Translations under genes and position numbers: made by a program
NCBI GenBank assembly: GCA_025355725.1
Contig: JANXZC010000090.1
Location: 1-40,385, forward strand
Direction of reading: 5' to 3'
From: Syntrophus sp. (in: bacteria)
GTDB taxonomy: Bacteria; Desulfobacterota; Syntrophia; Syntrophales; UBA8958
Length of the DNA stretch: 40,385 bases
In this document: piece by piece, positions 1 through 7,704 of the stretch
Layout: each line of letters begins with the position of its first letter
Numbering within the stretch: position 1 is the stretch's first letter
The notes under the pieces: generated by a model
Told to the model about the DNA's origin: nothing
The model's input: the letters and a program-made list of their open reading frames with translations, nothing else
Database searches by the model: none

Positions 1-825
1 GGCAAAAAAACCGAGTTCTAATGAATGTCCACTAATAAATAGTAGTATATATAGCCATTGAAATAATTTTTCTGTGCTCCCCGGAAACTCTACTTACGGT
101 GTAGGGCTCCCTTCAAGTTACCCGTGTTTCTGGTCCAAGGATCGGCCCCTAAGATGTGCCAGACACCTGACATGAAGCAACTCCAACAAGTTCTGATATT
201 TATCTATTTGCCTGTATATATTGATTATTTATATGATCTGTCAATGCATAACGTCACATAATCAAGAAGATTTCCCCAATATGTTGCAAATAATAGGCTA
301 TTTACAAGAAATGGGCATTAAATTAGAGCATTTGAGAGTAAGTATAGGGTAAAAACAGGTCTAATTATCACCGCCAAAGCTCACAAAGAGCTAAGACCAT
401 TACTAATCTGTAACTATCTAATAATACTCAGTTTAGCATGATGCATGTATAGCGTATTAGTTGTTGAAAGAACAGGTCACTCACATGCATGTTGCAGTGC
501 AACATAATTCTTTGTTCTCAAATATTCATTAGCTTTGTATTCAAGATGTTAACATTTACTGCTTTCTGTTTTGTGATGCCCGGTAATCTCTCTGTACTGT
601 CTGTTAAGCACTATATGAGGTCGCAATAAGCGGACTCACGCTGTCAGAATGCTTTTTGGACTATACCGGACTGTTATTCAATAAAAGCGCATAATATCAA
701 CTGTTTGCAATCAGTCCGGTAGTGGAATTATGGCGGACAAACTTTGGTTTCCGTAGTCCGTCCGGTGTGTCTCTCTATAGAGACACCGGACTGGACAAAT
801 ACCGGATCAACACGCCCGTACTGTC
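1..825. other. AT-rich non-coding end of the mobile element
   Basis: No convincing gene is visible in this 825-base stretch. It is AT-rich compared with the chromosomal genes to the right. It contains a perfect 8-bp inverted repeat around a single base at 489-505. Towards its right end (665-806) there is a cluster of CCGGA-containing repeats, listed separately. It lies downstream of the RepA-like gene, which reads leftward, so it may be a 3' region or a replication/regulatory region of the element. Confidence 0.5.
665..806. repeat. cluster of CCGGA repeats and a hairpin
   Basis: The nonamer ACCGGACTG occurs at 665-673 and again at 785-793. Its reverse complement CAGTCCGGT is at 712-720. Further half-sites are TCCGGTG at 761-767 and ACCGGAT at 801-807. 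The segment 761-790 can fold as a 12-bp stem with a 2-nt bulge. Five related sites in about 140 bases next to a RepA-like gene resemble iterons or an operator cluster. That function is inference; a transcription terminator or transposon scar would be alternatives. Confidence 0.45.
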
Positions 826-2007
826 TCACTCATCATCCTCATTGCAGCCAAGCCACTTTTTCCCCTTCATCGTCAATTTGCATTTATCGGTTAGATAGTC
901 GTCTGCAATGGCCTTATTGATGACATCATATGCATAAGATTTCACGCAGACACCTTCCGCAATAATTGACGCTACTGATTGTCCTTCCGCTCTTCGCTTG
1001 ACGATCTCCTTCTTCTTGATTATTGAGTTACCAGATTCTCGGATATCCTCTGTTTCCCAGTAATAAACCCCGGACGGCTTACGTTTGAAATTGACAATGA
1101 ATGGTCTTTTCAACTCCGGTGCAAGTCTTCCCTTATCAAAAGTAACTGTTACCCGATCGTGTGTGAAACATTTGTTATCCCTTGTTAGCTTTAAAGAGAG
1201 GGACATGTTATCGATTTTATTTCCGGTACCACGGAATGACTTCTCATCCTTCGTGCTGTGATCCAGGACGATCACTGCTACCCCATGCGCCCTGAGCGAT
1301 AGAAACCATCGATTTATTTGAGACCATTCATCCTGAGAATTTCCGTCAATGCCGATAATCAAGGAAACGACATTATCCAGGAAGACCAGTTTATAACCAT
1401 GTCTCAAGATGAAGTCAGTAAGCGCCTTTCTACTATAACCACTTGCTAAGTTCATTGACGGCCAGCCGTAGCGCTCAGCATAGCAGCAAGAAAAATATGA
1501 GAAGTCATTCAGGTCATGGACCTCTGGAATGATCAGGGGAAGGCGTTCCTGAATGTCGGAAATTGGCAGCTCGCCGTCAACATACAATGTCTTTGTCGGT
1601 GTAATACCTTGCCAACTACCAAGCGCCAGCCCTGCTTGATTACACCTGATAAGACTTAATGCCAACAGCGTTTTCCCGGCACCTGGCTTTGACCAGATCA
1701 GGCCGCCTGTATATTCGTTAATGAGGTTTTCAACATAACTTTTAACGGGTGGAAACGATTTGTTAATAAGTCCTGAAGCAGGCAGACAGCAATCTCTCAG
1801 CACAACCGATATATCTGCCATGCCTCGGACCTCTCTTAGTCTGACGTCAAGGTCGGCGTCAGTGAGCGACAGCTTAGCCTTGATATCATGAAGATACGGC
1901 TGAAGCTGATCATGATGAACATCTTCTGTCATTTCATAAAGCAAAGCGTCCAGGGTTTCAATCGTCACATCTTGGATTTTATTTGCCACTTTTTGCGGGT
2001 CCAGCAT
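826..2007 (-). CDS. RepA-like AAA family ATPase (mobile-element replication or regulation)
   Basis: The 393-residue protein carries a P-loop NTPase of the AAA_25/RepA type. The Walker A motif GAGKT has its lysine near residue 112, and a Walker B-like strand ends in VFLD, followed by a segment ending in LDHS as in hexameric RepA/DnaB-like helicases. Such proteins are common on plasmids, phages and satellite islands, where they act in replication initiation. The C-terminal part looks like a winged-helix region (EIVKRRAEGQSVASI). I chose the ATG at 2007 because AAAGGAG lies 8 nt upstream; the longer reading to 2109 has no such site. It is the leftmost of four minus-strand genes of the element. 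The replication role is inferred from the family. Confidence 0.75.
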   Translation of the reverse strand: MLDPQKVANKIQDVTIETLDALLYEMTEDVHHDQLQPYLHDIKAKLSLTDADLDVRLREVRGMADISVVLRDCCLPASGLINKSFPPVKSYVENLINEYTGGLIWSKPGAGKTLLALSLIRCNQAGLALGSWQGITPTKTLYVDGELPISDIQERLPLIIPEVHDLNDFSYFSCCYAERYGWPSMNLASGYSRKALTDFILRHGYKLVFLDNVVSLIIGIDGNSQDEWSQINRWFLSLRAHGVAVIVLDHSTKDEKSFRGTGNKIDNMSLSLKLTRDNKCFTHDRVTVTFDKGRLAPELKRPFIVNFKRKPSGVYYWETEDIRESGNSIIKKKEIVKRRAEGQSVASIIAEGVCVKSYAYDVINKAIADDYLTDKCKLTMKGKKWLGCNEDDE

Positions 2008-2129
2008 CGCCGTTACTCCTTTGCACGGTCCACAGAGCCACTCTATAGTTTGCTGTACGCTCATTAGTTTAGTTTTGGTTCTGGCTAAGCTAATAATAAC
2101 GTAAAGCATTAATATCGCAGATTTATTAT

Positions 2130-2360
2130 CTATGTACGCATTTGACGCCGAACAAATTCTATTAAGCTTCTTTTTGTGTAATACAGATAGCGACCCATAA
2201 AGAATTTATCAGTTGGCCCTGTACCCTCACAATCACGGTTTTGCATGGTCCCACGTGAATAAGGAAAAGACGGATAACTTGCCAGTTTATGGCGTGCAAC
2301 GATTTCCGGAAGTTCCTTTTCCAGTACGTCTAAAGCCTGTTCAATCAAATCTGTTTTCAT
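2130..2360 (-). CDS. small excisionase/AlpA-like HTH protein
   Basis: This 76-residue protein has a short N-terminal helix followed by a pattern typical of AlpA/excisionase-like helix-turn-helix proteins: a turn near SRGTMQN, then a GTGP wing and a final helix near RSLIEFVRR. Members of that family bind DNA and direct excision or control of integrase genes. It lies between the integrase side and the RepA-like gene, which fits a regulator or directionality factor. I start it at 2360, where AGGAG precedes the ATG by 8 nt, rather than at 2402. The family match is by pattern only, and it may be an unrelated small protein. Confidence 0.55.
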   Translation of the reverse strand: MKTDLIEQALDVLEKELPEIVARHKLASYPSFPYSRGTMQNRDCEGTGPTDKFFMGRYLYYTKRSLIEFVRRQMRT

Positions 2361-2507
2361 GTTGATTTCTCCTGTGTTTGATTTATCCGCACGATACTTC
2401 ATAGTGAAGATAAAAGCAAGAGTTTCTATAATAATATCAATAAGTTATCCTGCATTTAAAGGGGGAGGGTTTAACTGTCGGAAATCGGATGGAGACAGAA
2501 GGTAGAA

Positions 2508-2543
2508 ATAAAAAAAGCGGAAAGGGCAACCTTCCCGCTTTGA
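2508..2543 (-). terminator. rho-independent terminator of the 230-aa gene
   Basis: AAAGCGG at 2514-2520 pairs with CCGCTTT at 2535-2541, and the stem continues inward with one mismatch around a GCAA-containing loop. On the minus strand it is followed by a T-rich run (A-rich at 2507-2516 on the plus strand). It sits just downstream of the minus-strand gene ending at 2563. Confidence 0.7.
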
Positions 2544-2562
2544 TAATCAAATTATAAATGGA

Positions 2563-3255
2563 TCATGGAAAATAACCTTGCTCAGCGCTTTCTACAAGCT
2601 TCTTGGCATTATTTAAATATCTACGGAAAACATCTCTTACGTTTTCATTGCGCGTATCTTCTTTTTGCGTGATTTTTCCGTACTCTTTAATTATCCCGGT
2701 CAAACGAATGTCCCTTTTTTTACCAGCAGCTTCAAGTTCTATGTCCAATTTCAGACACTTGAAATAAAGGTCCCTTAAAGGTTCGTATTTTAGTTTCGGT
2801 TTGCTTTTTCTTATTGCGGCGCGGATCTCTCTTGTTATCTTTTCAATGTTCTGTGTGACGTCTATGTGAAAAGTCCGATACTTTGATGGAAATTTATTGA
2901 TATGTTTTTGGATCTCTTTTGATCCGTATGGTAAGGCTAAGGGCAAATTCTCATGCCGAGTTTCATCTATGAAACAGTCCTCTATTTTATTAACAGGAAT
3001 AATCGCCTTCTTTGGCTTTCTGGATTTCCACCAATCCTCAAAAGATGTTCTGAAAACATCACCAAATTGATCTGTATAGACAAAGCAAAGTCGGAGAAGT
3101 AGGCTATCCTTTGGCGACAGAGTTGATACGATGTTAATTATCTCTTCGGATGAAACAGGACCTTTTGAGTTTATTGCATCACAGAGCTTACGGTAATTTT
3201 TTGAAAGGGTTAGTGCGGTCCACCATTGACAAAAAACTTTTTTATCATAATCCAT
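2563..3255 (-). CDS. hypothetical protein of the mobile element
   Basis: I do not recognise this 230-residue protein. It is mostly helical and rich in lysine and charged residues. A tryptophan-rich start (CQWW) is followed by a middle region with LLLRLCFVYTDQFG and a basic C-terminal half with AAIRKSKPKLK. There is no signal peptide or membrane segment. The start at 3255 is supported by AGGAGG about 8 nt upstream, and the gene has its own terminator. It lies between the integrase and the HTH gene, so it is part of the element's cargo or regulation. Confidence 0.6.
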   Translation of the reverse strand: MDYDKKVFCQWWTALTLSKNYRKLCDAINSKGPVSSEEIINIVSTLSPKDSLLLRLCFVYTDQFGDVFRTSFEDWWKSRKPKKAIIPVNKIEDCFIDETRHENLPLALPYGSKEIQKHINKFPSKYRTFHIDVTQNIEKITREIRAAIRKSKPKLKYEPLRDLYFKCLKLDIELEAAGKKRDIRLTGIIKEYGKITQKEDTRNENVRDVFRRYLNNAKKLVESAEQGYFP

Positions 3256-3349
3256 TTTTGACGCCTCCTGTTTGCGCTCCTGATATTAACGGGGGCAGGG
3301 CGGGCAGGAATCTCGCCTTTTCGGTGATCAGCCTATCCCCCGGATGATC

Positions 3350-4672
3350 TTATTTTGCGAAGTTTACAACCTTTCCGTTTTGCTGCTGTTCGGCCTCTTC
3401 GGCATGCTTCTTCACGGCGTCTCTGCCTTTCTGCATGACATCTGACATCTTCGTGAACGCCTCCCGGAGTTTCGTTTCTGACATTTTTGCATATCTCTGA
3501 GCCATGACCATTGTTTTGTGTCCTAAGGCTTTTTGGGTCAAATACAAATCGCCGGAATTTTCATACACATGAGTTCCAAATGTATGACGCAATGAATGAA
3601 ATGAAATTCTCAATCGTCTATCATTAATGTCCTTATTGAATAATTGATCAGCTATACGTTGAAAGGTTTTGCTGCATCTCTCCTGCCTATTCCCATCATG
3701 GTCGGGAAATACCCAGGGGGATTTCTTGATCTCGATCCCTTTTTCGCGCTTTTTCTTTATGATTTCTTCTTGCTTCTTGTGTTGCGATTCCAGCACTTCT
3801 TTGACGGTTTCGTTAATAAAAACGGTTCGGCTCCCTGTTTTGCTATCCCGGATCGACATAGTTCCAGTGTCGTAATTTATATCTTCCCACCGAAGACCAG
3901 CAACCTCAGAGAAACGAAGTCCGCAATTGACGGAAATCATAGCTTGATCATGGACTACATCGCTTTTTGTTTTAAGAGCTGACAAGAGTTTGATAATGTC
4001 TTCTGGCGTCAGATAGCGCAACTTCGCATTATCAACCTTTGGCATTTTCACCTTTGCCAATAAGTATATGTCCGGTCGTTTAGCGTGATTGTAAATCTGC
4101 CTTACAATAGCAAGGGTCTCATGGATTGTTTTGTCAGATTTATCGCCGTCGATCATTTTCTTTTTGAGCCTGGCCATATCGGTTTCAGCCAATTTGATTA
4201 ACGGGATGTTTCCGATTGTCGGTTTTATGAAATTGTTGAACAGCACCTTTTCTGTGCGGATAGTATTTGCTGCCTTATCTCCTTCCACGGCAGGAATATA
4301 TGTTTTGTCAAAGTAGTCGGCGATGGTAATAAGCTCGCTTTCCATGCGCCTTTGCTCTTCTTGTGCATCTTCTTTCTTCTTATCCTCAATATCCCGACGC
4401 TCTGCCAAACGTGACGGCCCTTGCTTCAGTCCCTTTGCTGATTCCTTCAATTCAGCCAAGACAAGAGCAACCTTTTCCGGTGTCCAGTTCTTGCCGTCCT
4501 TAGGGTCTAATTCGCTTGCCCATCCAATGCCTTCCTCAACTCGCTTGCCATCCTTCTGGTAGCGGATAGCAAAATACTTGTCTCGAACAGCTTTACTTTT
4601 CCCGATCTTCCTTGTCGGGTGTTCATAATACCTGACACCCTTGTGATTTGTCCCGATCCATTTCTTTTCCAT
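3350..4672 (-). CDS. int: tyrosine-family site-specific integrase
   Basis: This 440-residue phage-type integrase has a full catalytic set: Arg253 in GLRFSE, His359 and Arg362 in HSLRH, His385 in GHKT and the nucleophile Tyr394 in QRYAK. Residues about 1-60 look like an arm-binding domain and about 110-200 like a core-binding SAM-like domain. The protein catalyses integration and excision at a tRNA attachment site. GGAGGGGG just before the ATG fixes the start at 4672. The gene is within 200 bases of the tRNA-Asn 3' fragment at 4865-4909, the usual arrangement for an integrase and its att site. All key residues are present, so it is probably active. Confidence 0.95.
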   Translation of the reverse strand: MEKKWIGTNHKGVRYYEHPTRKIGKSKAVRDKYFAIRYQKDGKRVEEGIGWASELDPKDGKNWTPEKVALVLAELKESAKGLKQGPSRLAERRDIEDKKKEDAQEEQRRMESELITIADYFDKTYIPAVEGDKAANTIRTEKVLFNNFIKPTIGNIPLIKLAETDMARLKKKMIDGDKSDKTIHETLAIVRQIYNHAKRPDIYLLAKVKMPKVDNAKLRYLTPEDIIKLLSALKTKSDVVHDQAMISVNCGLRFSEVAGLRWEDINYDTGTMSIRDSKTGSRTVFINETVKEVLESQHKKQEEIIKKKREKGIEIKKSPWVFPDHDGNRQERCSKTFQRIADQLFNKDINDRRLRISFHSLRHTFGTHVYENSGDLYLTQKALGHKTMVMAQRYAKMSETKLREAFTKMSDVMQKGRDAVKKHAEEAEQQQNGKVVNFAK

Positions 4673-4864
4673 TGCCCCCTCCTAACTAACGGGTCTCAAT
4701 TCATTTGCCAGCGGGTCTAACCCTCTCCCCACTCTCTCCCCACTTATGTGGTTAAATGGCATGATTGTGGTTGAAGCTCTGTGAAGGTAATATAGGCTTA
4801 AGTAGTTCAATTGTCAAGGGGAAAATGTATCTTAGTGAAAGTTATTGAAAGGTATTTCCATTAG

Positions 4865-4909
4865 CTGTTAACCAGCGGGTCCGTGGTTCGAGTCCGCGCT
4901 GAGGAGCCA
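4865..4909 (+). repeat. attachment site: displaced 3' half of tRNA-Asn
   Basis: The sequence begins in the anticodon loop (CTGTTAA, anticodon GTT). It continues through the 3' anticodon strand and variable loop to a complete T-arm at 4882-4898, then the 3' acceptor strand, a G discriminator and an encoded CCA at 4907-4909. The bases to the left do not match a 5' anticodon stem, D-arm or acceptor. This is the expected product when an element integrates at the anticodon loop of a tRNA gene. The intact tRNA-Asn should lie at the other, left, end of the element outside this window. Confidence 0.88.
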
Positions 4910-4913
4910 ATAC

Positions 4914-4950
4914 AAAAAAGGGGTTAGCCACATTCTGGTTAACCCCTTTT
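4914..4950 (+). terminator. native tRNA-Asn terminator
   Basis: An 11-bp stem (4920-4930 with 4936-4946, one G-T pair) has a 5-nt loop and is flanked by six A and four T. It directly follows the tRNA 3' end, so it is the original terminator of the tRNA gene and marks resumed chromosomal sequence. Confidence 0.85.
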
Positions 4951-5004
4951 CGTTGCCTTGAAATGTCTTCCGTTTCTCTGCTCAGTTTTTATAAGCCAAT
5001 TATT

Positions 5005-5682
5005 TTAGCTGTCAATGGTTTCACTCATCTCGCGGACGTATTTCCTGACTCTTTTAACATACTGCCGGTGGTTTTCATTTAAACCCCCTCTGACGGACCC
5101 GGCCCCTGCATAGTATGCGGACAACACATAATCCCAGAGGAGTGGCTCTTGGTAACCCTGCTTCCGGTAGGAATCCAAGAGGTCACTTAAAATAGCGGCG
5201 GAGACCATGATATTCAAGGAAGGATCAAAGGCCTTTTTTCTGGATCCCTGAAGATTAAGTTTCTTGGCATAGGCATCCCATGTGATGGGATGAATCTGCA
5301 TGATCCCCATGGCATTGACTGGTGAGCGGGCGTCGACCGAGAAATTGCTTTCTTTCTTCATGATCGCAAGAAAAATGGTCACCGGGATGTTGGTTTTTTC
5401 CGACTGCTCAATGACGGCCTTGGCAACTTCCATTGCATCTCCCAGTTCAATGCCGCTATTGCGAAGAACCTTATAAATCTCCTCCTTCGTCTTGTAGTGC
5501 TCATATTGCTCCTGAAGCCCCGGCACGGCTATCATTCCCTGCAAATTGATCTTAACATCCGCCACTGCCTGACGGAACAGAATTCCTGTGACAAAAACCG
5601 ATAAAGCAAGAACCAGCAGCGATATCCCAATCCATTTCTTTTTCTTCTCAATAGATTGCTTCCAGAATACAATCTGTGGCAT
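5005..5682 (-). CDS. membrane-anchored lytic transglycosylase (SLT domain)
   Basis: The 225-residue protein has a basic N-terminus and one membrane segment at about residues 18-38 (IGISLLVLALSVFVTGILF). A Slt/MltC-like lysozyme-fold domain follows. The catalytic glutamate is Glu111 in MKKESNF, and the family motifs GIMQI and AYYAGAG come after it. It cleaves peptidoglycan glycan strands in the periplasm. I use the ATG at 5682 because GGGAGGTG lies just upstream; the reading to 5730 has no ribosome site. It is a single gene on the chromosomal side of the integration junction. Such enzymes can belong to secretion or conjugation systems, but no such genes are nearby. Confidence 0.9.
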   Translation of the reverse strand: MPQIVFWKQSIEKKKKWIGISLLVLALSVFVTGILFRQAVADVKINLQGMIAVPGLQEQYEHYKTKEEIYKVLRNSGIELGDAMEVAKAVIEQSEKTNIPVTIFLAIMKKESNFSVDARSPVNAMGIMQIHPITWDAYAKKLNLQGSRKKAFDPSLNIMVSAAILSDLLDSYRKQGYQEPLLWDYVLSAYYAGAGSVRGGLNENHRQYVKRVRKYVREMSETIDS

Positions 5683-6117
5683 TTTCGCACCTCCCGTAAC
5701 CAATAATTTCATACATAATGCATGAAACATAAAAGCAAAAACATTAACAAGTGCTTGATATAACTAATTCATCTCCAATATTTGTCCCTCCATGGGCCAG
5801 CCGAATCTCAAGGTAAAAATTTTCACTCTTGGGAAAAAGAAGACTTGGAATGGATCAGGAAAGAAAGCGGGCGTGCAAAATGGAGAAAAGCGCTTTGATA
5901 AAAGAAACCCCTACTAATAGAGCACGAATATTTAGTTTTTCATGTGCTAAATCTCTGTCCTCCGGACGACATCACGATTAATTCACTACACGACTACGAG
6001 CACTTACCAGTTCAAACATCGGGTTCCCCTATAGCCAATAAGAAACCAATAGTCAACCTTAATGTTGCGAGTTCGTTTTCACTGCAATTGACACCGCTTA
6101 AGGTAAAATGGCTTGCA
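5683..6117. other. non-coding spacer
   Basis: About 400 bases between the transglycosylase start and the cold-shock gene terminator hold no open reading frame with coding character and no obvious repeat. The right part is AT-rich. Confidence 0.5.
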
Positions 6118-6152
6118 TAAAAAAAGCTCCCCCCGTTAGAGGGGGAGCTTTT
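6118..6152 (-). terminator. terminator of the cold-shock gene
   Basis: A perfect 12-bp stem (6122-6133 with 6141-6152) has a 7-nt loop. Runs of A on the left and T on the right allow it to work in both directions. It is just downstream of the minus-strand cold-shock gene ending at 6176. Confidence 0.85.
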
Positions 6153-6175
6153 AAGTGTAAAATGGAGCTTCGTTC

Positions 6176-6376
6176 TTACAGCTTGCGAACCTTCTCCGCA
6201 GCCGGACCTTTGGGACCGGCGACTACTTCGAAGCTTACCCGATCACCTTCGGCCAATGATTTGAAACCATCTGCCTGGATTGCTGAATGATGCACGAAAA
6301 CGTCCTTGCCGCCGTCCTGCTCGATAAAACCAAATCCCTTTGAATCATTAAACCACTTAACTGTTCCTTCTGACAT
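6176..6376 (-). CDS. csp: cold-shock protein, CspA family
   Basis: This is a 66-residue single cold-shock domain. The RNP1 motif KGFGFI and RNP2 motif VFVHH, together with the WF near residue 9, form the aromatic nucleic-acid-binding face of the five-strand barrel. The length is normal for the family. It acts as a cytoplasmic RNA chaperone. The ATG is preceded by AAGGAG. The gene has its own terminator and a long structured leader with a candidate promoter about 180 bases upstream, consistent with post-transcriptional control as in other cold-shock genes. Confidence 0.97.
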   Translation of the reverse strand: MSEGTVKWFNDSKGFGFIEQDGGKDVFVHHSAIQADGFKSLAEGDRVSFEVVAGPKGPAAEKVRKL

Positions 6377-6552
6377 CTTTACTTCTCCTTTTTTGTTGGG
6401 TTCCTCTATGGAACCGTTTTAAATTTTGCCGAACTATTCGGCTGGCAGACTGTTTGTGCAAACAAAAAGACCGCACTTATCATTTCTGAGGTCCGTGCGG
6501 TCGACTTTCCTTGTAACTCGGTAACAACAAACACGTACTGCGCATCAACTTT
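6377..6552 (-). promoter_or_regulatory. structured 5' leader of the cold-shock gene
   Basis: The leader holds three clear hairpins: GGTTCC/GGAACC at 6399-6415, GCCGAA/TTCGGC with a 3-nt loop at 6428-6442, and an 8-bp stem GACCGCAC/GTGCGGTC at 6469-6502. Long folded leaders are known to control csp mRNA stability and translation. That role here is inferred from family and position. Confidence 0.6.
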
Positions 6553-6558
6553 TAGGGC

Positions 6559-6587
6559 ACATTAAATGATCCTTTATAAAAATGCAA
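6559..6587 (-). promoter_or_regulatory. candidate sigma-70 promoter of the cold-shock gene
   Basis: On the minus strand, TTGCAT (6587-6582) and TAATGT (6564-6559) are separated by 17 bases. Transcription would start near 6552 and give a leader of about 175 nt. Confidence 0.5.
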
Positions 6588-6620
6588 GTGTTTTTTTAAT
6601 TTATTTTTTGATATACCCCA

Positions 6621-6649
6621 ATGACAAGTGTAAAAGATGTGCTTATACT
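6621..6649 (+). promoter_or_regulatory. candidate sigma-70 promoter of the rhodanese gene
   Basis: ATGACA at 6621-6626 and TATACT at 6644-6649 are spaced by 17 bases. They lie 40 bases upstream of the rhodanese start. Confidence 0.5.
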
Positions 6650-6688
6650 ACGACGAGATAAAAAAACTAAAAAAGAGAGGAGAAAGGA

Positions 6689-7600
6689 ATGAAAACAAAT
6701 TTGTTCAAGGGGAAACAGGCGTTGTATCTGATCGCCCTGATAGTATTCATCATGGCCATACCCTTAACGGCGGGTGCCAGAGACGTGGCGCCCATAGTCT
6801 CCACCGACTGGGTGCAGGCGAATTCAGCCAACCTTAGGCTTGTCGTTCTTGATGTGAGAAAAGTGGAGGAATACAAGGCTGGTCATATCCCTGGGGCTGT
6901 CAATGTATTCTATGGAACCTGGGCTATCAAAAAGGGGGAACTCCTCAATGAACTGCCCCCCGTTGATGATCTCGTGGAAATAGTTGGAAATGCGGGAATT
7001 GGAAAGGACTCCATTGTCGTGGTCGTCGGCAAGATGGATGCCCCCACGGATCGCGTCGATCTCACCCGGGTGGCCTGGACCCTCAAGTACCTGGGTGTGG
7101 ATAACGTTGCCCTCCTTGACGGCGGTCAAAATAAATGGGTCAAGGACGGAAAGTCCCTGAGCACGGACGCAGTCAAGGCCAAGGCCAAAGCGTTTAAAGG
7201 AAAATTGAACAAGGATCTATATGTAAATAAGGATTATGTAAAGAGCCGCCTCGGCAAGGCGACGCTGCTGGATGTCAGAGAACCGGACTTTTACGCAGGA
7301 AAGAAGAAACTCCCCTTTGTCGAGAGAATGGGCCATCTTCCCGGGGCCGTCAATCTGCCGACCTCACTGGCGTATAACGCAGATGGAACCTTCAAGAGTT
7401 CTTCCGAGCTAGCAGCCCTCATTACCGGAAAGATAGGTAATGATAAAGGCAAGGAAATCATTACCTATTGTGATACAGGGAAATTCTGTACTGCCTGGTC
7501 GTTCCTGATGACCGAACTTTTCGGCTACAAGGATGTGAAGGTCTATGATGGTTCATCCCAGGAATGGATGAAGGATCTGGGTCTTCCGGTGGAAATGTAA
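6689..7600 (+). CDS. secreted tandem-domain rhodanese (thiosulfate sulfurtransferase)
   Basis: The 303-residue protein has a cleavable signal peptide (about residues 1-30, ending near TAGARD) and two rhodanese domains. The first (about 35-160) contains LDVRKVEEYKAGHIPGA but no cysteine where the catalytic loop is expected, which is usual for the N-terminal half of tandem rhodaneses. The second (about 175-300) has LLDVREPDFY and the active loop CDTGKFC with Cys261. The protein should transfer sulfane sulfur in the periplasm. GGAG precedes the ATG. It appears to be a single-gene unit with its own promoter and hairpin. The loop has a second cysteine (Cys267), which is uncommon. Confidence 0.9.
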   Translation: MKTNLFKGKQALYLIALIVFIMAIPLTAGARDVAPIVSTDWVQANSANLRLVVLDVRKVEEYKAGHIPGAVNVFYGTWAIKKGELLNELPPVDDLVEIVGNAGIGKDSIVVVVGKMDAPTDRVDLTRVAWTLKYLGVDNVALLDGGQNKWVKDGKSLSTDAVKAKAKAFKGKLNKDLYVNKDYVKSRLGKATLLDVREPDFYAGKKKLPFVERMGHLPGAVNLPTSLAYNADGTFKSSSELAALITGKIGNDKGKEIITYCDTGKFCTAWSFLMTELFGYKDVKVYDGSSQEWMKDLGLPVEM

Positions 7601-7619
7601 TATTGCGGACAAGCTTCCA

Positions 7620-7664
7620 GTTGGGGAAGCGGGATTACAGGACTTCTAAACCCGCTTCCCCAAC
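7620..7664 (+). terminator. long hairpin after the rhodanese gene
   Basis: A perfect 14-bp inverted repeat (7620-7633 with 7651-7664) with a 17-nt loop lies between two convergent genes. There is no strong T-run on either side, so it may be a rho-independent terminator of low quality, an mRNA-stabilising hairpin or a bidirectional stop. Confidence 0.5.
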
Positions 7665-7704
7665 TTCTGATCCATGATTTTTACTCTGGATAATATTTTC
7701 AGGA

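Noticed and set aside
3644-4562. Several plus-strand frames across the integrase gene
   Set aside because: They lie opposite a complete integrase with all catalytic residues and have hydrophobic, low-complexity text typical of antisense shadows.
4725-4750. Short tandem repeat of CTCTCCCCACT near the integrase
   Set aside because: Only about two units are present with no spacer pattern, so it is not a CRISPR array or a meaningful repeat tract.
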